This document shows, in pieces, positions 1 to 5,711 of a DNA stretch of 10,375 nt. Origin of the DNA: Desulfobacterales bacterium (GTDB taxonomy: Bacteria > Desulfobacterota > Desulfobacteria > Desulfobacterales > Desulfobacteraceae); NCBI GenBank assembly GCA_022361095.1, contig JAKSBO010000959.1, forward strand, positions 1 to 10,375, in the 5' to 3' direction. The translations under genes were made by a program, and so were the position numbers. Below the pieces are notes generated by a model. That model had not been told where the DNA came from, ran no database searches, and saw only the letters and a list, made by a program, of their open reading frames with translations. Position 1 is the first letter of the stretch. Every line of letters starts with the position of its first letter.

Positions 1-1
1 A

Positions 2-598
2 AAAATGGTTAAAAATTACCCCATTCCCACCAGCTATACCCAGCCTGTGGTCCTGAGAAAAGATCCGGATCACCTGATCCTGGTTGGACAGGACATTGAA
101 CGGTTCAGCCTGGAAACCGGTAAACGGGATGTGCTCATGCCGTTTTTGAACACCAAAAAGCCCGAGGATATGAGAAACTGCCTGGCCAACTGGCAGCCCG
201 GCAGCCCCGGTGACCATGGCATATTCGTCAACCCCTACTATGATGCAAAGGGAATGGGCTACTTTTTCATCGACAAAAACAGCGGGAAGATGGACGACCT
301 GAGGAGCAAAGACGTCTGGTTTGCCTATTCCAGTGTGTTGTCTCCGGATCAAAAATACATCTATGCCATCATGGATGAGCTGATCAAGGTGGACCGGGCC
401 ACCGGAGAAACCCTGAAGGTGGCCCATTTGGAAACCGGCACCAACTACACGGTGGCCATCACCTCTGACGGGAAAAAAATCTATGCCGGCCCCGGCGGAC
501 CCGACATAAGCGTGTATGATGCCGATTCCCTGGAATTGCTGAATATTATCCCGTTGATGGCCGACGGGGTGGTCACCCAGATGCTGTCCGGAAAATAA
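2..598 (+). CDS. qhpB: Quinohemoprotein amine dehydrogenase beta subunit, C-terminal part (5' end outside window)
   Basis: About 198 residues are visible and the frame is open to the first base, so the start lies upstream; the ATG at 5 is internal. The beta subunit of QHNDH is a periplasmic seven-bladed propeller of roughly 340-380 residues that packs against the diheme alpha subunit and the small CTQ-bearing gamma subunit, so just over half is seen. The sequence shows propeller-type repeats: a DIERFSLETGK strand unit, a VDRATGETLKVAHLETG unit, and near the end an AITSDGKKIYAG / PDISVYDADSLELLNIIPL unit typical of YVTN-like blades. Assignment to QhpB rather than a generic YVTN protein rests mainly on the QhpF-like exporter and QhpE-like protease downstream. 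The alpha, gamma and radical SAM genes (qhpA, qhpC, qhpD) would be expected upstream. A generic beta-propeller protein is the main alternative. Confidence 0.78.
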   Translation, partial: KMVKNYPIPTSYTQPVVLRKDPDHLILVGQDIERFSLETGKRDVLMPFLNTKKPEDMRNCLANWQPGSPGDHGIFVNPYYDAKGMGYFFIDKNSGKMDDLRSKDVWFAYSSVLSPDQKYIYAIMDELIKVDRATGETLKVAHLETGTNYTVAITSDGKKIYAGPGGPDISVYDADSLELLNIIPLMADGVVTQMLSGK

Positions 599-615
599 TC
601 TTTTGGAGCGATGAG

Positions 616-650
616 ATTGGGCGGGCCGGGACAGTGCCGGTCCGCCTGGT
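616..650 (+). repeat. Strong intercistronic hairpin after qhpB
   Basis: The arms at 620-629 and 637-646 (GGCGGGCCGG and CCGGTCCGCC) pair over 10 bp with one G-U pair and a 7-base loop. G-U and A-U pairs could extend the stem to 616/650. No T-run follows (the next bases are TGGTCCCC then A-rich), so it is not a standard rho-independent terminator. Its position between a structural subunit gene and the accessory genes suggests an mRNA-stabilising or processing element that sets different expression levels. That role is inference. Confidence 0.6.
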
Positions 651-692
651 CCCCAAAAAACGAAATTGAAAAAAAGGAACCATAGTAGACGC

Positions 693-1226
693 ATGCAATC
701 CAAATCCAAGAAAAAATTAATCCTGATCCTCATTGCCGTTGTGCTGCCGGCCATTGCATTGGCGGCCCATGAATTATCAGTGGTGTATATTCAGGATAGG
801 ACCTGTGTCGGTTGTCATGAAATGAAAGCGCCCATTGAAAAATGGAAGGCGTCAGGAACGGCCAAGAACCACAGGAACTGTGCCAAATGCCATTTTGATT
901 CCGGATTTGAGGGATGGATGCACATGAACAAATCCGCTGTCCGGTTTTTTGTGGAACATTTCAAGCGTGATCCCGATGCCCCTATCCTTCCCAAGGAAGA
1001 GCCCCTTTTTCTTGAAGAGGGAAAAGAGCCGGGCTACTGGAGCCATGTCCCCAATTCCCGGTGCTTTTCCTGTAAAAATGTTAAAAACCATCAACCTGCC
1101 GACCAGGTCCGGATCCATAAAAAGCTGATTAAAAACATCGTAGCCCAGCCCTGCAAGGACTGCCATAACCATGAGATGAGAAACGGGCAGAAATTTTTTG
1201 AGCCGGTCACGGCCCAGGCCGGCTGA
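693..1226 (+). CDS. Membrane-anchored NapC/NirT-type multiheme c-type cytochrome
   Basis: This encodes 177 residues with a lysine-rich start, one N-terminal hydrophobic helix (about residues 9-25) and a periplasmic domain. Three canonical heme motifs are present (C38-H42, C63-H67, C154-H158), plus a fourth with lysine in place of histidine (CFSCK, 124-128). Size, N-terminal anchor and heme spacing fit the NapC/NirT/NrfH family, which passes electrons between the quinone pool and periplasmic redox enzymes. It lies between the dehydrogenase subunit gene and the maturation genes, so it probably takes electrons from the QHNDH diheme subunit; this is inference. The ATG at 693 has AAGGAA at 674-679, a rather long spacing. 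A TTG at 666 would add nine residues but has no visible ribosome site. The stop codon overlaps a possible ATG of the next gene (TGATG at 1224-1228). Confidence 0.85.
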   Translation: MQSKSKKKLILILIAVVLPAIALAAHELSVVYIQDRTCVGCHEMKAPIEKWKASGTAKNHRNCAKCHFDSGFEGWMHMNKSAVRFFVEHFKRDPDAPILPKEEPLFLEEGKEPGYWSHVPNSRCFSCKNVKNHQPADQVRIHKKLIKNIVAQPCKDCHNHEMRNGQKFFEPVTAQAG

Positions 1227-1240
1227 TGAAAGGGTCTGGC

Positions 1241-2128
1241 ATGGAAATCGCCCGGCACTGGGTGGGTGGCGGCCCGGACAATGAACCGGTCCTGCCCTGG
1301 GAGCGTCTTAAGGCCTTTTTTTCCGACACTGATTTTCACCGGCAGGATATTGAAGAGATCGTGTCCCGGCCCGGCCGTATATATATTGGCGATGAATTTT
1401 GCCCCAAGCGCCTGCCGGATGAAAAAGATCTGAAAAATAAGCTGAAAGCAGCGGATCAAAAAGGACTGCCCGTCACCCTGCTGACGCCGGTACTCACCGA
1501 CGGCGGCATAAAGGCCTGGGGTAACGTGTTTGAAATATTCCATCAGTGGGATGATACCGCTGAAGTGGTGGTGAATGATCCGGGTGTCCTGCTCTATCTT
1601 AAACAGACATTTCCCGGATTCAGCCTCTCCATGGGAAGATTGTTCAATAAAGGGTTTAAAGATCCCCGTCTGGATAAAAAAAGCATCCCCCCGGCAGCCG
1701 CCGCGGCCTGCTTGAATCACGGTTCGTTCCAACATGCCAACTTAAAAGGCCTGGCCAAAAACCTTGGCATTCAAAGATTTGAGCAGGATCTGTTTCCCCA
1801 TGCCGATCTTGATGCACACGTTTCAGGCCTGAACGGTTCGGGCATTGATCTGTCCGTTTATTTTCCTTTTGGCTATGTCACAACAGGCCGGGCCTGCCTG
1901 ACAGCGGGCATGAACGGCCGCCCCGGTGCCAGGTTCAATTTCAGTGGCGGCTGCCACGCCCCCTGCACCACCCACCGGTTCAAACTCAGCCATCCGGGCC
2001 ATGGCCCGGATCTGCTTCAAAACGGCAACACCATATTTTATCCTTACACGGCCTCCATGCTGGGCCATCTGTTTAAAACCGCCGAAACCCACAGTCTGCG
2101 ACTGGTCTGGCAAGGGGGGCTGGCATGA
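1241..2128 (+). CDS. UbiV-like U32-family protein, probable 4Fe-4S O2-independent hydroxylase subunit
   Basis: This encodes 295 residues, close to UbiV (about 290). It has no signal peptide, so it should be cytoplasmic. UbiV-like marks are a YIGDEFCPKR segment near residue 54, matching the region around the first cluster cysteine of E. coli UbiV, and a C-terminal trio C219, C238, C242. The last two are four residues apart, as in UbiV, giving C54/C219/C238/C242 as candidate 4Fe-4S ligands. UbiV pairs with UbiU to hydroxylate ubiquinone precursors without O2. The neighbours here (qhpB, qhpF, qhpE) are not quinone biosynthesis genes, so another substrate is likely; tryptophan hydroxylation on the QHNDH gamma subunit is my proposal. 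The start at 1241 is chosen because AAAGGG (1229-1234) lies six bases upstream; an ATG at 1226, overlapping the previous stop, would add five residues. The end overlaps the next gene by four bases (ATGA). Confidence 0.82.
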   Translation: MEIARHWVGGGPDNEPVLPWERLKAFFSDTDFHRQDIEEIVSRPGRIYIGDEFCPKRLPDEKDLKNKLKAADQKGLPVTLLTPVLTDGGIKAWGNVFEIFHQWDDTAEVVVNDPGVLLYLKQTFPGFSLSMGRLFNKGFKDPRLDKKSIPPAAAAACLNHGSFQHANLKGLAKNLGIQRFEQDLFPHADLDAHVSGLNGSGIDLSVYFPFGYVTTGRACLTAGMNGRPGARFNFSGGCHAPCTTHRFKLSHPGHGPDLLQNGNTIFYPYTASMLGHLFKTAETHSLRLVWQGGLA

Positions 2129-3132
2129 ATATCATTACCCCTGTCCGGGCCCTTGAAGAGCTGGAAATGCTGATTGCCAACGGTGCGGATGAACTCTACT
2201 GCGGCCTGAAAACAAGGGAATGGGACGAGATTTTCAGTGAAAACCTGTGGATGAACCGGCGAAGCCCGGACCATGCCAACATCACCTCATTCAAGGATCT
2301 TGAGACCCTGATCGCCGCGGCCCACGAACATGCCGTCAAAGTGAGCGTCACCCTGAATGCCCCGTTTTATCCTGAAAACGGCATGGCTTATCTGCTGGCC
2401 TTGTGCCGCCGGCTTGGGGAGATGGGTGTGGACGCATTGATTGTTTCGGATCTGAACCTGCTGGCTGAGCTCTCCCGTCTGAACCTGGACTTACGGATTC
2501 ATTTAAGCAGCCTTGGCGCCTGTTTCAACGCCTATGCCGTACCCTTTTACAAATCCCTGGGGGTTAAGCGTATCATTCTGCCCCGCCAGTTGACCCTGCC
2601 TGAAATAGAAGCCATCGTCACCAGGCACCGGGATGAGATGGAGTTTGAAGTGTTTGCCGTGAACGACGGGTGCTATTTTGAAGAATCATTTTGCCAGACC
2701 AGCCACGCCCTGGGTGCATTTTGCCTCACCGACTGGGCAATCACGCCCCTGGGAACCGGCAGCCCCGGCACCGGAGACGACACCGTTCACACGGATTTAA
2801 AACAGCGCCTGGCCCACTTTAAAACCTATCTTTGGTACCAGAACAATTGCGGCTCCAGTTTCCAGCAGGACGGCCTGCCCAACGGCCCCTGCAGCCTCTG
2901 CCGATTCGGCGATTTCCGGGACTGGGGCGTTTCGGCCGTTAAACTCGTAGGCAGAGAAGCCTCTTTTCACCGGAAAATGGGCAGTCTGCAACTGGTCAAA
3001 GCCGTCCGGGACAAAGCCCGGCAAACCCAAAACCGCGACAGGATAATGGAATATGCCAGACAGCTTCGCCAAACCCCTGAGTACTGTGACTCAGGATACA
3101 TGTGCTACTTCGGGCCCGGCCGAAAACCGTAA
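2125..3132 (+). CDS. UbiU-like U32-family protein, probable 4Fe-4S O2-independent hydroxylase subunit
   Basis: This encodes 335 residues, near UbiU length (331), with no signal peptide. The N-terminus (ITPVRALEELEMLIANGADELYCGLK, read as a TIM-barrel strand-helix-strand with GADELYCGL at about 20-28) matches the UbiU/U32 pattern PAG...ENGADAVYIGL. At 175-190 the FEVFAVNDGC(x6)C segment aligns with the UbiU cluster cysteines C169 and C176, keeping the seven-residue step (here C183 and C190). C200 and one of C242/C256/C259 are candidate third and fourth ligands. The C256/C259 region runs into GVSAVKLVGR, the U32 'GI..KIEGR' element. A further pair, C321 and C327, lies at the C-terminus. ATG 2125 follows AAGGGGGG (2112-2119) by five bases and overlaps the UbiV-like stop, so translational coupling and a heterodimer are likely. 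Older annotations call such proteins 'peptidase U32'; the cluster cysteines argue for a hydroxylase. Confidence 0.85.
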   Translation: MNIITPVRALEELEMLIANGADELYCGLKTREWDEIFSENLWMNRRSPDHANITSFKDLETLIAAAHEHAVKVSVTLNAPFYPENGMAYLLALCRRLGEMGVDALIVSDLNLLAELSRLNLDLRIHLSSLGACFNAYAVPFYKSLGVKRIILPRQLTLPEIEAIVTRHRDEMEFEVFAVNDGCYFEESFCQTSHALGAFCLTDWAITPLGTGSPGTGDDTVHTDLKQRLAHFKTYLWYQNNCGSSFQQDGLPNGPCSLCRFGDFRDWGVSAVKLVGREASFHRKMGSLQLVKAVRDKARQTQNRDRIMEYARQLRQTPEYCDSGYMCYFGPGRKP

Positions 3133-3152
3133 ATTTTGCCGATTACGTCGTT

Positions 3153-3211
3153 GGACACAAATTTTAATCCTCGGAATATTCAATATATGCCTGCGGTTAA
3201 AATCCGTGTCC
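3153..3211 (+). repeat. Imperfect inverted repeat between the UbiU-like gene and the ABC exporter
   Basis: The left arm at 3153-3169 (GGACACAAATTTTAATC) and the right arm at 3195-3211 (GGTTAAAATCCGTGTCC) pair as 6 bp, a 2x2 internal mismatch, then 7 bp plus a wobble and a G-C pair. The loop is about 25 bases and AT-rich. It is the only sizeable gap (about 120 bp) in an otherwise overlapping gene run, so it may be an RNA element or a protein-binding site controlling qhpF and qhpE. No terminator T-run follows. Confidence 0.45.
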
Positions 3212-3253
3212 GCCTTGTACTTGACAAAATTTCCAGGTTTTCGCCCAGACCCG

Positions 3254-4993
3254 ATGTCAGGGGACACTGAAATAAAGGAGGTTGAGCCCTCTCTCCGGGA
3301 GCAGATGGGGTATCTGGGGGCTTACCTGAAACCCCACAAAAAGATATTGATCTTCTCTCTAAGTTTAAGCGCCTTGAGCACGGCTCTCGGCATGCTCCAG
3401 CCCTGGTTTGCCAAAATTCTCATCGACCGGGTGTTCCTGGGCAATCAGCCCGGGATGCTTTTTCCGGTCCTGGGGGTATTGATCCTCCTGCTTGTGGCGG
3501 GATTCGGGGTCAGGGTGGGCAACCGGTACCTCTATACCAAATACTCGGCCCGGATTCTCTTTGCCATGAGAGAAGACCTGTTCAACCATCTGCAGCGCAT
3601 TCCCCTGGTCTATTTTTCAAAAAATAAAATCGGGGATATCTATTCCAGGATTGCCTCGGATATGGCCGATATCCAGGCACTGGTCACGGATATTTTCCCT
3701 AAATACCTGTTTGACTTTTTAACCTTTGTCATCACCGCCGTCATCCTCTTCTGGCTGAACTGGGAAATGGCCCTGATGAGCCTTGCCATCCTGCCCTTGG
3801 CCGTCTGGGTGGTCCAGGCCATCAAACCCAGACTGTTCGCCCTTTCCGAAGAACTTGCCAAAACCAATGCCGGTATTGCCCATTTTTTATTTGAGTCCCT
3901 GTCCAATACAGCGGCCATCCGGGCCTTTGGCGCAGAACGTTGCGAAAACGAAAAACTGTCCGCCAAACAGTCAGGGATTCTGGAGCTGCTGCTCAGGTTC
4001 CAGGTGCTGGGGGCTGTTTCCGGTTCCGTACCCACAGCCTTTGCCATTGTGAACACCCTGATCGTGTTCGGGTTTGGGGGATGGAAGGTCCTGGAAGGGA
4101 GTTTGACCATCGGTACCCTGGTGGCCTTTTCCGTTTACCAGGGCCGGGTATTCGGCCCCCTCCAGGGGCTGCTGGAGGGGATATTGTCCATTCAAAAGTC
4201 CAAGGTGGCCCTGAAACGGGTCCGTGAAATCCTGGATATTTCCCCCTGTGGGGATCAGACCGGGGATCAGGTGCTGAGCCCGGCAGTTTCCGCCGGGGAC
4301 CTGGCCGTAAAGGATTTAAGTTTTTCCTATGACGGCCGGGCCCCGGTGTTTAAAAACCTCTCCTTCACCATTCCCCATGGGAAAACAACAGCCCTTGCCG
4401 GGGAGAGCGGCATCGGAAAAACCACCCTGTGCCACCTTTTCATGCGGCTCTACACCCCGGATGCCGGCACCATCACCTGGGGCGGACATGACATCCGCAG
4501 CCTGGACCGGCAATGGTTCAGAACACAGGTGGCCATGGTCTCCCAGGAAACCTTTTTGTTTCATACCTCTATTCTGGAAAATATCCGTTTTTTTAAACCG
4601 GATGCAGATATCGAAACCGTAAAAAAAGCGGCCAACGCGGCCCGGATCCACGACTTCATCCAATCACTGCCCAAGGGGTATGACACCCTTGTGGGGGACC
4701 GGGGCACCCGCCTTTCCGGGGGGCAGAAACAGCGGCTGAGCATTGCCAGGGCCATTCTCATGAATCCTGAAATCCTGATCCTGGACGAGGCCACGGCCTT
4801 TCTGGATAAAACCGCAGAACAAGGCATCAAGCAAACCCTGAAAAACCTGATGAGAAACAAAACCATTATCCTGGTCAGTCACCGGAAAACAGCCGTCAGC
4901 CACGCCAATCACCTGGTGGTCCTGGGCAGCGGCGGCCTTATTTTCCAGGGCAGTCCCCGGGAATTCGGCCCGGCAATTTATCATGACGCCTGA
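3254..4993 (+). CDS. qhpF: ABC exporter half-transporter, QhpF-like
   Basis: This encodes 579 residues: an exporter-type membrane domain (about 30-320, six hydrophobic segments expected) fused to an ATPase domain. ATPase motifs are complete: Walker A GESGIGKT (383-390), Q-loop Q431, signature LSGGQ (487-491), Walker B ILILDE (507-512) with the catalytic glutamate, and H543. It would work as a homodimer in the inner membrane. There is no N-terminal C39 peptidase domain, so leader removal must be done by another enzyme, fitting the protease gene immediately downstream. In known qhp systems QhpF exports the crosslinked gamma subunit. The ATG at 3254 gives the usual half-transporter length but has no clear ribosome site; GGAGG at 3277-3281 lies 23 bases before an alternative ATG at 3305 (562 residues). 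The frame is open back to 3053, but that stretch overlaps the previous gene and looks non-coding. Confidence 0.85.
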   Translation: MSGDTEIKEVEPSLREQMGYLGAYLKPHKKILIFSLSLSALSTALGMLQPWFAKILIDRVFLGNQPGMLFPVLGVLILLLVAGFGVRVGNRYLYTKYSARILFAMREDLFNHLQRIPLVYFSKNKIGDIYSRIASDMADIQALVTDIFPKYLFDFLTFVITAVILFWLNWEMALMSLAILPLAVWVVQAIKPRLFALSEELAKTNAGIAHFLFESLSNTAAIRAFGAERCENEKLSAKQSGILELLLRFQVLGAVSGSVPTAFAIVNTLIVFGFGGWKVLEGSLTIGTLVAFSVYQGRVFGPLQGLLEGILSIQKSKVALKRVREILDISPCGDQTGDQVLSPAVSAGDLAVKDLSFSYDGRAPVFKNLSFTIPHGKTTALAGESGIGKTTLCHLFMRLYTPDAGTITWGGHDIRSLDRQWFRTQVAMVSQETFLFHTSILENIRFFKPDADIETVKKAANAARIHDFIQSLPKGYDTLVGDRGTRLSGGQKQRLSIARAILMNPEILILDEATAFLDKTAEQGIKQTLKNLMRNKTIILVSHRKTAVSHANHLVVLGSGGLIFQGSPREFGPAIYHDA

Positions 4994-5663
4994 GATCGCC
5001 ATCATCGACAGCGGCATTACCCCGGGCCACCCCCATGTGGGGCCCATCACCGGGGGGCACGGGTACGAAACCGATCCCAACACCGGCCAGGTGGCCCAAA
5101 CCCGAGACCTCACGGACAACATCGGCCACGGCACGGCCATTGCGGGTATTATCAAGGAAAAAGTGCCGGACGCTCGTCTCTATGCCGTAAAAATTTTCAG
5201 CCGGGATCTGGGCACATCGGTAGAGGTATTGACCCGGGCACTGGCGTGGTGTGTCCGCCAAAGGTTTAACATCATCCACCTGAGCCTGGGGGTTGAAAAC
5301 AAAGACGCTGCCGCGCCCTTGGAACAATTGTGCGACACCGCCCGGGAAAAGGGCACTCTCATCATCGCCTCGGCCCGGGGGCCGGAACACCGGATATACC
5401 CGGCCTGTTTCAGTAATGTTGTCTGCGCTTACCGGCACCCGGACTGTGCCTGGGACGACCTGGTGTTTCATTCCGGATCCGCGGTGGCATTCGGTGCCCA
5501 CGGATTCCCCCGCCCCATTCCGGGCCTGCCCCAGGAAAAAAACTTCCAGGGCCACAGTTTTGCCGCAGCCCATGTCACCGCCCATGCCGCCGCACTCATG
5601 AAACAATATCCGGATTATTCTCTGGAAACAATTCTCCGGCAGTTGCAAAACAGTGCACAGTAA
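4983..5663 (+). CDS. qhpE: Small cytoplasmic subtilisin-like (S8) serine protease, QhpE-like
   Basis: This encodes 226 residues with no signal peptide or propeptide, so it is a bare cytoplasmic subtilase core. The triad is visible: Asp9 in IIDSGI, His49 in GHGTAIAG, Ser192 in GHSFAAAHVTA. In known qhp systems QhpE removes the leader of the crosslinked gamma subunit, and the adjacent exporter supports this. Two oddities appear. The usual subtilase GTSMAxPH reads GHSFAAAH (His191 for Thr, Ala196 for Pro). The segment that normally carries the oxyanion-hole Asn (AAGN) reads ASARGP at 129-134, with no Asn. This may reflect a dedicated single-substrate enzyme. The ATG at 4983 overlaps the end of the exporter gene by 11 bases, implying translational coupling. 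It is the last gene of the operon, and no clear terminator follows before the convergent gene ending at 5712. Confidence 0.83.
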   Translation: MTPEIAIIDSGITPGHPHVGPITGGHGYETDPNTGQVAQTRDLTDNIGHGTAIAGIIKEKVPDARLYAVKIFSRDLGTSVEVLTRALAWCVRQRFNIIHLSLGVENKDAAAPLEQLCDTAREKGTLIIASARGPEHRIYPACFSNVVCAYRHPDCAWDDLVFHSGSAVAFGAHGFPRPIPGLPQEKNFQGHSFAAAHVTAHAAALMKQYPDYSLETILRQLQNSAQ

Positions 5664-5711
5664 ATTTGGGATAGGCTTATGGTCTCTGCGACATAGGCGC
5701 TTACATCTACA

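Noticed and set aside
1091..1735. Long open frame on the minus strand (214 codons) opposite the cytochrome and UbiV-like genes
   Set aside because: It lies opposite two genes with clear family motifs, its own translation shows no recognisable domain, and it has no operon context.
1241..3132. Reading the U32 genes as collagenase-like peptidases
   Set aside because: The 'peptidase U32' label is historical; the cysteine patterns and tandem arrangement match the UbiU/UbiV hydroxylase pair much better.
3221..3226. TTGACA as -35 of a promoter for the exporter gene
   Set aside because: No acceptable -10 element lies 16-18 bases downstream.
3053..3253. N-terminal extension of the ABC exporter by 67 residues
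   Set aside because: It overlaps the UbiU-like gene by 80 bases, contains an inverted repeat, and gives a protein longer than usual for exporter half-transporters.
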